Shown: positions 1 through 12,308 of the stretch, piece after piece | Layout: each line of letters begins with the position of its first letter | Position numbering within the stretch: the first letter of the stretch is position 1 | Origin: Paracoccaceae bacterium | GTDB lineage: Bacteria; Pseudomonadota; Alphaproteobacteria; Rhodobacterales; Rhodobacteraceae | Direction: 5' to 3' | DNA length: 14,242 nucleotides | NCBI GenBank assembly: GCA_007134805.1 | Contig: SLKB01000201.1 | Span: forward strand, 1-14,242 | Notes under the pieces: model-generated | Told to the model about the DNA's origin: nothing | The model's input: the letters and a program-made list of their open reading frames with translations, nothing else | Databases searched by the model: none | Program-made: the position numbers and the translations under genes

Positions 1-1135
1 CCTCGCGCGCATTCGAGTGCATCATCATCATGCGCCCGACGCGTTCCTTCTTGCCCTTGGTCGAGTTCAGGATCGCATCGCCCTTGGACATGATGCCCGA
101 ATAGATCCGGGTGAAGGTCAGCGAGCCCACGAACGGGTCGTTCATGATCTTGAACGCAAGCGCCGCGAAGGGATCGGCGTCCTTGGCCGAGCGCGAGATG
201 TTGCGGGTCTCGGTCTCGTCCTTGGGATCAAAACCCATATAGGCGGGCACGTCGAGCGGGCTGGGCAGATAATCGATCACAGCGTTCAGCAGCGGCTGGA
301 CGCCCTTGTTCTTGAAGGCCGAGCCCGTGCAGACCGGCACGAAATCGAGGGCGAGCGTTCCCTTGCGGATCAGGCGGCGCAGGGTGGCGCTGTCGGGTTC
401 GTTGCCTTCGAGATAGGCCTCCATGACATCATCGTCCTGTTCGACGACAAGCTCGATCATGGTGTTGCGCCATTCTTCGGCCTGGTCCTTCAGCTCGTCC
501 CGGATCGGCTGGCGGGTCCAGCTTGCGCCCAGATCCTCGCCCTTCCAGGTCCATTCTTCCATCTCGATCAGGTCGATGATGCCTTCGAGCAGGTCCTCTG
601 CCCCGATGGGCAGCTGGACTGCCAGCGGAGTCGCCCCCGTGCGGTCCTTGATCATCTTCAGGCAGTTGAAGAAATCTGCGCCGATCTTGTCCATCTTGTT
701 GACGAACACGATCCGCGGCACCTTGTAGCGGTCAGCCTGACGCCAGACAGTCTCGGTCTGCGGCTCGACCCCGGCATTGCCGTCGAGCAGACAGATCGCG
801 CCATCGAGCACGGCCAGCGAACGTTCGACCTCGATGGTGAAATCCACGTGGCCGGGCGTGTCGATGATGTTGAAACGGTGCTTCTCACCCATCGGGGTGG
901 TGCCGTCCATCGTCTTTTCCCAGAACGTCGTGGTCGCAGCCGAGGTGATCGTGATGCCACGCTCCTGTTCCTGCTCCATCCAGTCCATGGTGGCCGCGCC
1001 ATCATGGACTTCGCCGATCTTGTGCGACTTGCCGGTATAGAACAGGATGCGCTCTGTCGTCGTGGTCTTGCCAGCGTCGATATGCGCCATGATCCCGAAA
1101 TTGCGATAGCGATCAAGGGGGTATTCGCGTGCCAT
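1..1135 (-). CDS. fusA: Elongation factor G, N-terminal half (cut by window edge)
   Basis: EF-G is the cytoplasmic GTPase that drives tRNA-mRNA translocation and, with RRF, ribosome recycling. I translated this frame by hand: the ATG is at 1135 and 378 codons are open to position 2, with no stop in the window. About half of the usual roughly 700 residues is therefore visible. The protein starts [20 protein letters not shown]. The GTPase motifs are in order: P-loop AHIDAGKTT at residues 17-25, switch I RGITI at 59-63 with Thr62, DTPGH at 92-96 with catalytic His96, NKMD at 146-149, and a GSAF segment for G5. A short insert (about residues 76-86) lies between switch I and DTPGH. A GAGGA ribosome binding site lies 7 nt before the ATG. 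The gene follows rpsG by 35 nt, the third gene of the str operon; tuf usually follows but lies outside the window. Domains III-V are not visible. Confidence 0.97.
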   Translation of the reverse strand, partial: MAREYPLDRYRNFGIMAHIDAGKTTTTERILFYTGKSHKIGEVHDGAATMDWMEQEQERGITITSAATTTFWEKTMDGTTPMGEKHRFNIIDTPGHVDFTIEVERSLAVLDGAICLLDGNAGVEPQTETVWRQADRYKVPRIVFVNKMDKIGADFFNCLKMIKDRTGATPLAVQLPIGAEDLLEGIIDLIEMEEWTWKGEDLGASWTRQPIRDELKDQAEEWRNTMIELVVEQDDDVMEAYLEGNEPDSATLRRLIRKGTLALDFVPVCTGSAFKNKGVQPLLNAVIDYLPSPLDVPAYMGFDPKDETETRNISRSAKDADPFAALAFKIMNDPFVGSLTFTRIYSGIMSKGDAILNSTKGKKERVGRMMMMHSNARE

Positions 1136-1170
1136 GGTTAAATCCTCAGGCTTGCAGTGTGTCTTCGACG

Positions 1171-1653
<483 letters not shown>

Positions 1654-1655
<2 letters not shown>

Positions 1656-2025
1656 ACTTCGGACGCTTCGCGCCGTATTTCGACCGGCGCTGCTTGCGGT
1701 CCTTGACACCCTGGGTGTCAAGCACGCCGCGCAGGATGTGATACCGCACACCCGGAAGGTCCTTCACCCGTCCACCCCGGATCAGCACGACCGAGTGTTC
1801 TTGCAGGTTGTGCTTTTCGCCGGGGATGTAGCTGATCACCTCGTAGCCATTGGTCAGCCGCACCTTGGCGACCTTCCGCATGGCCGAGTTCGGCTTCTTC
1901 GGCGTGGTGGTGTAGACGCGCGTGCACACGCCGCGCTTCTGGGGACACTGCTCCAGATGCATCGACTTCGAGCGCTTGACTTTTGGCTGCCGCGGTTTGC
2001 GGATCAGCTGCTGGATCGTTGGCAT
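1654..2025 (-). CDS. rpsL: 30S ribosomal protein S12
   Basis: S12 sits at the decoding centre of the 30S subunit and controls tRNA selection accuracy. The product has 123 residues, normal for bacteria, from [13 protein letters not shown] to [10 protein letters not shown]. Conserved loops are present: [10 protein letters not shown] around residues 39-48 with Lys43, and [13 protein letters not shown] around 84-96 with Lys88 and Asp89. Lys43 and Lys88 (E. coli mature numbering 42 and 87) are the classic streptomycin-resistance positions and both are the sensitive wild-type residue; Asp89 is the residue methylthiolated by RimO in E. coli. A GGGAAG ribosome binding site lies about 7 nt before the ATG. 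It is the first gene of the str unit, with its own promoter upstream and rpsG 12 nt downstream. Confidence 0.98.
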
Positions 2026-2242
2026 TCCGGTTCTTCCCGTTTCAACCCGTTTTACATCGGCGCGCGTCGCGCCGCTCTAGATTGCGCCCACACCGATCAC
2101 GGCAGAACGCACAAAACCGCTTGCGTCCCAATGGCGGGGCGCCGCGGTGGATATTCAGAGGATCGGAGCTCTTGGCCCGGATCTTGACCGCTACAAATCT
2201 GAGACCTGGACTGTCGGATATTGCCCACCCGAGTGCCAGATT
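2026..2242 (-). promoter_or_regulatory. Structured 5' leader of the rpsL-rpsG-fusA transcript
   Basis: This stretch lies between the predicted rpsL transcription start and the rpsL ATG and holds no credible gene. It contains a GC-only hairpin at 2058-2074 (7 perfect base pairs closing a 3-nt ACG loop) and a second hairpin at 2106-2127 (6 bp including one G-U pair, 10-nt loop). The 2058-2074 hairpin is not followed by a T-run, so it does not look like a terminator. It lies some 20 nt upstream of the ribosome binding site. I infer a possible regulatory leader; the ligand, if any, is unknown. Confidence 0.5.
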
Positions 2243-2248
2243 GCGGCG

Positions 2249-2277
2249 CGTATATGGGGAGTCGCGGGGGTTGTCAA
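2249..2277 (-). promoter_or_regulatory. Promoter of the rpsL (str) operon
   Basis: Read on the minus strand there is a perfect -35 hexamer TTGACA (2277-2272), a 17-bp spacer and a -10 hexamer TATACG (2254-2249). It lies 54 bp downstream of the rpoC terminator and about 220 bp upstream of rpsL, exactly where an independent str promoter is expected. The sequence just after the -10 (CGCCGC) is a GC-rich discriminator. Such discriminators are typical of ribosomal promoters under stringent (ppGpp) control, so I infer that kind of regulation here. No A/T-rich UP element is visible. Confidence 0.85.
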
Positions 2278-2330
2278 CAGCAAGCGCCATCTTGTGGATC
2301 ACGATCCGGGTCCCTTGCCGCGGGCGCAAG

Positions 2331-2366
2331 AAAAAACCTCCGCAACGCAGACCGCGTTGCGGAGGC
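2331..2366 (-). terminator. Intrinsic terminator of rplJ-rplL-rpoB-rpoC
   Basis: About 28 nt after the rpoC stop codon there is a perfect 12-bp GC-rich inverted repeat (2337-2348 paired with 2354-2365) closing a 5-nt loop. On the minus strand it is followed directly by six T residues (2336-2331). This is a textbook rho-independent terminator. It separates the RNA polymerase unit from the str unit. Confidence 0.95.
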
Positions 2367-2393
2367 TGGCACTCTTGCCGTGTGCAGGGCGCG

Positions 2394-6623
<4,230 letters not shown>

Positions 6624-6630
6624 GCTCATA

Positions 6631-6635
6631 TCCTT
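6631..6635 (-). promoter_or_regulatory. rpoC ribosome binding site, decides the start
   Basis: AAGGA on the minus strand lies 7 nt before the ATG at 6623 but only 1 nt before the in-frame ATG at 6629. The spacing therefore favours 6623 (protein start MNQELTTN) over the start two codons earlier (MSMNQEL). The choice changes the protein by two residues only. Confidence 0.75.
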
Positions 6636-6684
6636 GAAAGGCTCTGGGGAAGGCAGGGGGACGATGCGGGGCTCGCGCCCGGCA

Positions 6685-9600
6685 TCAGCTCTCTTCCTCC
6701 GAGTCCAGGAGTTCCATGTTGAGGCCAAGCCCACGGACTTCCTTCACCAGCACGTTGAAGGATTCAGGAACGCCCGCTTCGAAATTGTCCTCACCCTTGA
6801 CGATGCTCTCGTAGACTTTGGTGCGGCCTGCCACATCGTCGGATTTGACGGTCAGCATCTCCTGCAGCGTGTAGGCCGCGCCATACGCCTCGAGCGCCCA
6901 GACCTCCATCTCGCCCAGACGCTGGCCGCCGAACTGCGCCTTACCACCGAGCGGCTGCTGCGTGACAAGGCTGTAGGGCCCGGTCGAGCGCGCGTGCAGC
7001 TTGTCGTCCACCAGATGGTGCAGCTTGAGCATGTATTTCACACCCACTGTCACTGACCGCGCGAACTGCTCGCCGGTGCGGCCATCGAAGACGATCGACT
7101 GGCCCGAGGTGTCAAAACCGGCACGCACCAGCGCATCGTTGACTTCCGGCTCCTTGGCACCGTCGAAGACCGGTGTGCCGATCGGCACGCCGCCGGTCAC
7201 CGTGGAGGCCGACTCGACCAGATGCGCGTCATCCATGCTGTCGAAGACCTCCGCATAGAAGTCATCGCCATAGCCGATGCGCATCGCCTCGCGCACGGGC
7301 GCCATGTCGCCAGACCGGCGATAGTGCTGCAGTGCCTCGTCGATCTGTACACCCAGACCGCGCAGCGCCCAGCCCATATGGGTTTCCAGAATCTGGCCCA
7401 CGTTCATCCGCGAGGGCACCCCGAGCGGGTTCAGCACCAGATCGACCGTCGTGCCATCAGCGAGGAACGGCATGTCCTCTTGCGGCACAACCTTCGAGAT
7501 CACGCCCTTGTTGCCGTGCCGCCCTGCCATCTTGTCGCCGGCCTGCAGCTTGCGTTTCACGGCCACGAAGACCTTGACCATCTTCATGACACCCGGCGGC
7601 AGATCGTCGCCACGGCGGACCTTTTCGACCTTGTCGTCGAAGCGCGCCTGCAACTGGCGTTTTTGCTGGTCATAGAGCGCATTCAACGCCTCGACCTCCT
7701 GCGCCTCGGCCTCGTCTGCCAGCGCAAGCTGCCACCATTGACCGCGGCTGAGCTGGCCCAGCAACTGCTCGTTGATCTCGGAATTCGCCTTGACGCCTTT
7801 CGGCCCCTTCACGGCGGTCTTGCCCAGGATCAGTTGCTGCAGGCGCCCGTAGATATTGCGCTCGAGGATCTCCAGCTCGTCGTCGCGGTCGCGCGACAGC
7901 CGCTCGATTTCCTCACGCTCGATCTGCAGGGACCGCTCATCCTTCTCGACCCCGTGCCGGTTGAAGACACGCACCTCGACAATCGTGCCGTAAGCGCCCG
8001 GCGGCAGCCGCAGCGACGTATCGCGCACATCCGAGGCCTTCTCGCCGAAGATCGCGCGCAAGAGCTTTTCTTCCGGCGTCATCGGGCTCTCGCCCTTCGG
8101 CGTCACCTTGCCGACCAGAATATCGCCCGCCTGCACTTCGGCCCCGACATAGACGATGCCCGCCTCGTCGAGGTTGCGCAAAGCCTCCTCGCCGACATTG
8201 GGGATGTCGCGGGTGATCTCTTCGGGCCCGAGCTTGGTATCGCGTGCCGCGACCTCGTATTCGTCGATATGGATCGAGGTGAACACGTCATCCTTCAGGA
8301 TGCGCTCCGAGATCAGGATCGAGTCCTCATAGTTGTAGCCATTCCACGGCATGAAGGCGACGACCACGTTCCGGCCCACGGCCAGCTCGCCCATATCGGT
8401 GCAGGGGCCGTCGGCGATCACCTCGCCGCGCGTCACCTGATCGCCCACTTTCACCAGCGGGCGCTGGTTGATGCACGAGGACTGGTTCGACCGCTTGAAC
8501 TTGCGCAGACGATAGATGTCCACGCCGGGCTCGCCCGGCTCGAGCAGTTCGGTCGCGCGCACAACGATCCGCTGCGCATCCACCTGGTCGATCACACCGG
8601 CGCGCCGCGCCATGATGGCCGCACCCGAGTCGCGCGCCACCACACCCTCGATCCCCGTGCCGACAAGCGGCGCGTCGGATTGCAGAAGCGGCACTGCCTG
8701 ACGCATCATGTTCGAGCCCATCAGCGCGCGGTTCGCGTCGTCATTTTCCAGAAACGGAATCAGCGAGGCCGCCACCGAGACCAGCTGCTTCGGCGACACG
8801 TCGATCAGATCGACCGAGTCCGACGGGTTGAGCATGAAATCGCCCCCCGTGCGCGTCGACACGAGATCATTGACGAAGCGCCCGTCAGGATCGAGCTGTG
8901 CGTTGGCCTGCGCGACAGTGTGGCGCTGTTCCTCGGTCGCCGAGAGATAGATCACCTCGTCAGTGACCTGACCGCCCACGACCTTGCGATAGGGCGTCTC
9001 GATAAACCCGTATTTGTTGACCCGAGCGAATGTCGCCAGCGAGTTGATCAGGCCGATATTCTGGCCCTCCGGGGTCTCGATCGGGCACATGCGGCCATAA
9101 TGCGTCGGGTGAACGTCGCGCACCTCGAAGCCTGCGCGCTCGCGTGTGAGCCCGCCCGGCCCGAGCGCCGAAAGACGGCGCTTGTGCGTGACCTCTGACA
9201 GCGGGTTCGTCTGGTCCATGAATTGCGAAAGCTGCGAAGAGCCGAAGAATTCGCGCACCGCGGCCGCGGCGGGCTTGGCGTTGATCAGATCCTGCGGCAT
9301 CACGGTATCGATCTCGACCGAGGACATCCGCTCGCGGATCGCACGCTCCATGCGCAGCAGACCGACGCGATACTGGTTTTCCATCAACTCGCCGACCGAG
9401 CGCACCCGGCGGTTGCCCAGATGGTCGATGTCATCGACCTCGCCCTTGCCATCGCGCAGCTCGACCAGCCCGCGGATACAGGCGACGATGTCTTCGGGGC
9501 GCAGGGTGCGCAGCGTGTCGGGCGCGTCCAGTTGGAGACGCATGTTCATCTTTACGCGGCCCACGGCGGACAGGTCATAACGTTCGGAATCGAAGAAGAG

Positions 9601-10821
9601 CTGGTTGAACATCACCGTCGCCGTGTCGACGGTCGGCGGCTCGCCCGGGCGCATCACCCGGTAGATGTCCATCAGCGCGGTCTCGCGGTTCCAGTTCTTG
9701 TCGGCCGCCATCGTGTTGCGGATATAGGGACCGACATTGACACCGTCGATGTCGAGGACATCAATCTCGGTCACGTCATTGTCCAGGAGCGCCTTGAGCG
9801 TGCCGCCCTTGACCTCGCCATCCTTGTCGAGATCCCAGGTCACCTCATCGCCGGCCTCGGCCAGGATCGCGCCGGTTTCCTCATTGATGATGTCCTGCGC
9901 GACATAGCGCCCGACGATATGCTCGAAGGGCACCAGAAGGTCCTTGACGTTGCCCTCGTCGATGAGCTTCTTCACCGCGCGCGGAGTCATCTTGTCGCCG
10001 GCCTTGCAGATCACCTCGCCAGTGTCGGCATCAACCAGATCCATGGCCGGGCGCGTCCCGCGCACCCGCTCGGGGAAGAACTTGGTGACCCAGCCCTTGT
10101 TCTTGCGCAGCGAGAACCTGACCGTGTCATAATAGGACGACATGATCGCATTCTGATCCATGCCCAGCGCATAAAGCAGCGTCGTCACCGGCAGCTTGCG
10201 GCGGCGGTCGATGCGCGCAAAGACCTGGTCTTTCGCGTCGAACTCGAAATCGAGCCATGAACCGCGGTAGGGGATGATCCGGCAGGTGAACAGCAGTTTG
10301 CCCGAACTGTGCGTCTTGCCCTGATCATGGTCGAAGAAGACCCCCGGCGAGCGGTGCATCTGGCTGACCACCACGCGCTCGGTCCCGTTGACCACGAATG
10401 TCCCGTTCGGCGTCATGAGCGGCATGTCACCCATGAACACGTCCTGCTCCTTGATGTCCTTGACCGATTTCGCACCGGTCGTCTCGTCGACATCGAACAC
10501 GATCAGCCGCAGCGTCACCTTCAGCGGTCCCGCATAGGTCATGTCCCGCTGCATGCATTCGTCGATATCGTATTTCGGCTTTTCCAGATCGTATTTGACG
10601 AACTCGAGCGTCGCGGTCTCGTTGAAATCCTTGATCGGGAAGACCGACTGGAAGACCCCCATGATCCCTTCGCCATCGAGCGGCGCCTCGGCGTCGCCCG
10701 AGCGCAGGAACAGATCATAGGAAGATTTCTGGATCTCGATCAGATTCGGCATCTCCAGAACTTCGCGGATCTTGCCGAACATCTTGCGGATACGTTTCTG
10801 GCCAACATAGGACTGAGCCAT
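6685..10821 (-). CDS. rpoB: DNA-directed RNA polymerase subunit beta
   Basis: This is the second large core RNA polymerase subunit, forming the opposite claw and much of the active-site wall; it is the rifampicin target. The product is 1378 residues from [13 protein letters not shown] to [10 protein letters not shown]. The rifampicin pocket is wild type: [11 protein letters not shown] begins at Gly527, followed by the [13 protein letters not shown] segment; the residues equivalent to E. coli Gln513, Asp516, His526, Arg529, Ser531 and Leu533 are all unchanged. The active-site pair Glu832-Asp833 lies in WNGYNYEDS, and the nucleotide-contacting lysines Lys1097 and Lys1105 lie in [12 protein letters not shown]. 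An in-frame GTG at 10833 would add MTTR but overlaps the ribosome binding site, so the ATG at 10821 is preferred. A 261-nt, highly structured spacer separates it from rplL; rpoC follows after 61 nt. Confidence 0.98.
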   Translation of the reverse strand: MAQSYVGQKRIRKMFGKIREVLEMPNLIEIQKSSYDLFLRSGDAEAPLDGEGIMGVFQSVFPIKDFNETATLEFVKYDLEKPKYDIDECMQRDMTYAGPLKVTLRLIVFDVDETTGAKSVKDIKEQDVFMGDMPLMTPNGTFVVNGTERVVVSQMHRSPGVFFDHDQGKTHSSGKLLFTCRIIPYRGSWLDFEFDAKDQVFARIDRRRKLPVTTLLYALGMDQNAIMSSYYDTVRFSLRKNKGWVTKFFPERVRGTRPAMDLVDADTGEVICKAGDKMTPRAVKKLIDEGNVKDLLVPFEHIVGRYVAQDIINEETGAILAEAGDEVTWDLDKDGEVKGGTLKALLDNDVTEIDVLDIDGVNVGPYIRNTMAADKNWNRETALMDIYRVMRPGEPPTVDTATVMFNQLFFDSERYDLSAVGRVKMNMRLQLDAPDTLRTLRPEDIVACIRGLVELRDGKGEVDDIDHLGNRRVRSVGELMENQYRVGLLRMERAIRERMSSVEIDTVMPQDLINAKPAAAAVREFFGSSQLSQFMDQTNPLSEVTHKRRLSALGPGGLTRERAGFEVRDVHPTHYGRMCPIETPEGQNIGLINSLATFARVNKYGFIETPYRKVVGGQVTDEVIYLSATEEQRHTVAQANAQLDPDGRFVNDLVSTRTGGDFMLNPSDSVDLIDVSPKQLVSVAASLIPFLENDDANRALMGSNMMRQAVPLLQSDAPLVGTGIEGVVARDSGAAIMARRAGVIDQVDAQRIVVRATELLEPGEPGVDIYRLRKFKRSNQSSCINQRPLVKVGDQVTRGEVIADGPCTDMGELAVGRNVVVAFMPWNGYNYEDSILISERILKDDVFTSIHIDEYEVAARDTKLGPEEITRDIPNVGEEALRNLDEAGIVYVGAEVQAGDILVGKVTPKGESPMTPEEKLLRAIFGEKASDVRDTSLRLPPGAYGTIVEVRVFNRHGVEKDERSLQIEREEIERLSRDRDDELEILERNIYGRLQQLILGKTAVKGPKGVKANSEINEQLLGQLSRGQWWQLALADEAEAQEVEALNALYDQQKRQLQARFDDKVEKVRRGDDLPPGVMKMVKVFVAVKRKLQAGDKMAGRHGNKGVISKVVPQEDMPFLADGTTVDLVLNPLGVPSRMNVGQILETHMGWALRGLGVQIDEALQHYRRSGDMAPVREAMRIGYGDDFYAEVFDSMDDAHLVESASTVTGGVPIGTPVFDGAKEPEVNDALVRAGFDTSGQSIVFDGRTGEQFARSVTVGVKYMLKLHHLVDDKLHARSTGPYSLVTQQPLGGKAQFGGQRLGEMEVWALEAYGAAYTLQEMLTVKSDDVAGRTKVYESIVKGEDNFEAGVPESFNVLVKEVRGLGLNMELLDSEEES

Positions 10822-10832
10822 GCGCGTCGTCA

Positions 10833-10840
10833 CCTTTCCT
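10833..10840 (-). promoter_or_regulatory. rpoB ribosome binding site, decides the start
   Basis: AGGAAAGG on the minus strand lies 11 nt before the ATG at 10821, a slightly long spacing. Its last G is the first base of the competing GTG at 10833, so the GTG cannot use this site. That, together with the family start MAQS, fixes the rpoB start at 10821. Confidence 0.75.
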
Positions 10841-10844
10841 GGTC

Positions 10845-10892
10845 TTCGCGGGCGGGCAGGCTGTCGGGCCTCAGCCGCCGGCCGCTTGCGAA
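10845..10892 (-). promoter_or_regulatory. Imperfect hairpin just upstream of the rpoB ribosome binding site
   Basis: In the transcript, TTCGC (10892-10888) can pair with GCGAA (10849-10845). Inside, two 3-bp GGC/GCC segments separated by a C-C mismatch and a 5-bp GGCTG/CAGCC segment close an 8-nt loop. That gives about 16 base pairs with small bulges. The stem ends 4 nt before the rpoB Shine-Dalgarno sequence, so it could influence ribosome access. A GC-rich sequence forms such stems fairly easily, so confidence in function is modest. Confidence 0.4.
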
Positions 10893-10897
10893 ACGGG

Positions 10898-10935
10898 TGT
10901 GGGCTCTATTCCTGCGAACCCTCCCACAGGTTCGC
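10898..10935 (-). promoter_or_regulatory. Hairpin with possible H-type pseudoknot in the rplL-rpoB spacer
   Basis: In the transcript, GCGAACC (10935-10929) pairs perfectly with GGTTCGC (10920-10914), closing the 8-nt loop TGTGGGAG. The loop's TGTGGG is exactly complementary to CCCACA at 10903-10898, ten nucleotides after the stem. Together they could form a pseudoknot of 7 + 6 base pairs. The first connecting loop would have zero nucleotides, which is tight and may require one terminal pair to open. No function is known. Confidence 0.4.
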
Positions 10936-10946
10936 TCCCGAGCCGA

Positions 10947-11010
10947 TCACTTTCCCTGGACAACACTCTGGCAAGATAGGCGTAACCAAAGCGCTGTCCA
11001 GAAACAGTGA
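10947..11010 (-). promoter_or_regulatory. Long stem-loop in the rplL-rpoB spacer, possible RNase III site
   Basis: In the transcript the outer TCACT (11010-11006) pairs with AGTGA (10951-10947). After one G-A mismatch, 19 consecutive pairs follow (11004-10986 with 10971-10953), including five G-U wobbles, closing a 14-nt loop (10985-10972). That is 24 pairs over 64 nt, about two helical turns, the size RNase III prefers. E. coli is known to have an RNase III processing site between rplL and rpoB, so the position matches. The same DNA also contains a promoter-like TGGACA-16-TATCTT (11000-10973), a competing reading. Confidence 0.6.
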
Positions 11011-11012
11011 CA

Positions 11013-11042
11013 AACTGGGACCGGACAGATCCGGCCCCAGTT
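11013..11042 (-). terminator. Terminator-like hairpin after rplL, probable attenuator
   Basis: The transcript can form 13 continuous base pairs: AACTGGG with CCCAGTT, one G-U pair, then CCGGA with TCCGG, closing a TCTG tetraloop. It starts about 40 nt after the rplL stop. Only a short, interrupted T tract (TTTGTC) follows, so full termination is unlikely. A leaky terminator here would explain how more L7/L12 than beta subunit is made, as is known for the E. coli attenuator at the same position. That function is inference. Confidence 0.6.
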
Positions 11043-11082
11043 GCGATGTCACAGGGTCAAGATGCCGCGCACCCTGCCCGGA

Positions 11083-11463
11083 TTACTTCAGCTCGACCTT
11101 TGCACCAGCGTCTTCGAGCTTTTTCTTGATTTCCTCGGCTTCCTCTTTCGGAGCGCCTTCCTTCACGGCCTTGCCACCGGCTTCCACCAGGTCCTTGGCT
11201 TCCTTCAGGCCAAGGCCCGTGATGCCGCGGACTTCCTTGATGACCGAGATCTTGTTCGCGCCAGCTTCCAGCAGGATGACGTCGAATTCGGTCTTCTCCT
11301 CAACCGCTGCGCCGGCATCCCCAGCGGCAGGGCCGGCCATCATGACAGCGCCGCCCGCGGCGGGCTCGATGCCGTATTCGTCTTTCAGGATGGTTTTCAG
11401 TTCCTGAGCTTCGAGCAGCGTGAGGTTCACGATTTGCTCTGCAAGTGCTTTGAGATCAGCCAT
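11083..11463 (-). CDS. rplL: 50S ribosomal protein L7/L12
   Basis: L7/L12 forms the flexible multi-copy stalk that recruits translational GTPases to the 50S subunit. The product has 126 residues (E. coli 121). The N-terminal dimerisation helices (about 1-33, [22 protein letters not shown]) are followed by an Ala/Gly/Met-rich hinge (about 35-55). The globular C-terminal domain (about 58-126) carries the conserved factor-binding helix region [19 protein letters not shown]. Lengths and motifs are normal. It follows rplJ after 74 nt, with a purine-rich GGAACGGA ribosome binding site close to the ATG. The spacer towards rpoB contains a terminator-like hairpin, fitting the need for several L12 copies per ribosome. 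Stop codon is TAA. Confidence 0.98.
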   Translation of the reverse strand: MADLKALAEQIVNLTLLEAQELKTILKDEYGIEPAAGGAVMMAGPAAGDAGAAVEEKTEFDVILLEAGANKISVIKEVRGITGLGLKEAKDLVEAGGKAVKEGAPKEEAEEIKKKLEDAGAKVELK

Positions 11464-11537
11464 TGTTCCGTTCCATTCTATCAGGGTTCACGTGTCCAAC
11501 GCAGGTGCCATGCACGCCACGCGGGCCAAAAGGTTGC

Positions 11538-12053
11538 TTATGCCGCTTCGCGCTCCTCGAGCGTGGTGAGAATGCTCGCGATATTCGAAGCAGGCGCGCC
11601 AATCGCACCGGCAATGTTCGAGGCCGGGGCACCGATACAGCCCGCGATCGAAGCAATCAGCTCCTCGCGGGACGGCATCGCCGCCACAGCCTTCACACCG
11701 GCCGCGTCAAGTGCCGTCGTTCCCATTGCACCACCAATGACAACCAGTTTCTGGTTCTCCTTGGCGTAATCCTCGACCACTTTCGCTGCGGCGACAGGGT
11801 CTTCGGAATAGGCGAGGACGGTCATGCCTGTCAGAAGGTCCGAAATGCTTGCGCAGGGCTTTCCTTCCAGGGCGATCTTGGCGAGCCTGTTCTTGGCGAC
11901 GCGTACAGCCCCACCCGCATCACGCATGCGTGCGCGCAGGGCCTGCATCTCGGCAACCGTGAGGCCAGCGTATTGTGCAACCACAACCACGCCAGAGCTT
12001 TCGAAGATCTGGCCGAGTTCCTCGACCACTTTCTCTTTTTGGGCTCTATCCAC
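11538..12053 (-). CDS. rplJ: 50S ribosomal protein L10
   Basis: L10 anchors L7/L12 dimers to 23S rRNA at the stalk base and, as an L10-L12 complex, represses translation of its own operon in E. coli. The product is 171 residues starting [17 protein letters not shown], with the conserved [20 protein letters not shown] and [11 protein letters not shown] segments of the rRNA-binding domain. The start codon is GTG at 12053, supported by a GGAGAG ribosome binding site about 5 nt upstream and by the family N-terminus. The C-terminal part contains two copies of GAPASNIA (in [21 protein letters not shown]) before the final helix that binds L12 dimers. A long L12-binding helix is associated with three rather than two L12 dimers in some bacteria; I cannot settle the number here. 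The gene has its own promoter candidate and a long structured leader. Confidence 0.98.
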   Translation of the reverse strand: MDRAQKEKVVEELGQIFESSGVVVVAQYAGLTVAEMQALRARMRDAGGAVRVAKNRLAKIALEGKPCASISDLLTGMTVLAYSEDPVAAAKVVEDYAKENQKLVVIGGAMGTTALDAAGVKAVAAMPSREELIASIAGCIGAPASNIAGAIGAPASNIASILTTLEEREAA

Positions 12054-12273
12054 AGGGTCTCTCCAAATTTCGAAGGGTATCCCCTTCGGCTCGTTGCTCC
12101 AGGCGCGATGCCTGGATTGAGGTCCGAACGGGCCTTTCCCAATCTCGCCCGAGGAATGCCCCGGTCGTCGAATTGTTCCTGTCCCGTCTCAGGCAGGATT
12201 TATGATGGAAACCATCACCCACCGTCTCGGACGAATCGTCAAGAGGCGCAGGCCAGCCTCCGCGCTCTCGACG
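12054..12273 (-). promoter_or_regulatory. rplJ 5' leader, probable L10 autoregulatory RNA
   Basis: The roughly 220 nt between the candidate promoter and the rplJ GTG contain no credible gene but several clean inverted repeats. They are 12203-12217 (6 bp, 3-nt loop), 12177-12198 (5 bp around a loop containing GAGACGG), 12129-12151 (5 bp, 13-nt loop), 12098-12116 (7 perfect bp, 5-nt loop) and 12071-12088 (7 perfect bp, 4-nt loop) just before the ribosome binding site. GAGACGG occurs twice in the transcript, at 12228-12222 and 12190-12184. Position and structure match the L10 leader class, in which the L10-L12 complex binds the mRNA and blocks rplJ translation. I did not check a covariance model. 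Confidence 0.7.
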
Positions 12274-12279
12274 CTGGGG

Positions 12280-12308
12280 TCATTAGACTGTTGGGGCGGC
12301 CATGCCAA
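12280..12308 (-). promoter_or_regulatory. Candidate rplJ promoter
   Basis: On the minus strand TTGGCA (12308-12303) and TAATGA (12285-12280) are separated by exactly 17 bp. They lie in the short gap between the upstream gene and the structured rplJ leader. The bases after the -10 are C-rich (CCCCAGC), a discriminator type compatible with stringent control. The match to consensus is only moderate. Read-through from upstream genes is also possible, because I see no convincing terminator at 12309-12355. Confidence 0.5.

Noticed and set aside
17..1141. 374-codon open frame on the plus strand
   Set aside because: Antisense to fusA, which has all EF-G GTPase motifs on the minus strand.
2042..2329. 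95-codon minus-strand frame between rpoC and rpsL
   Set aside because: It contains the strong TTGACA/TATACG promoter and the leader hairpins, has no family resemblance, and starts just after the terminator.
6664..6684. Small hairpin with a GCGA tetraloop in the rpoB-rpoC spacer
   Set aside because: Only 4 base pairs with no T-run; expected by chance in GC-rich DNA.
6624..6734. Extended rpoC start at 6734 (37 extra residues)
   Set aside because: It would overlap the rpoB 3' end, the added residues do not match the family, and a well-placed ribosome binding site supports 6623.
7222..9198. 658-codon open frame on the plus strand, antisense to rpoB
   Set aside because: Same antisense artefact: low-complexity composition, no family match that I recognise, and it lies entirely over rpoB.
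9223..10260. 345-codon open frame on the plus strand, antisense to rpoB
   Set aside because: Shadow of rpoB codon bias, with no domain or convincing start.
10822..10833. Alternative rpoB start at GTG 10833 (adds MTTR)
   Set aside because: The GTG overlaps the Shine-Dalgarno sequence and the family starts at MAQS.
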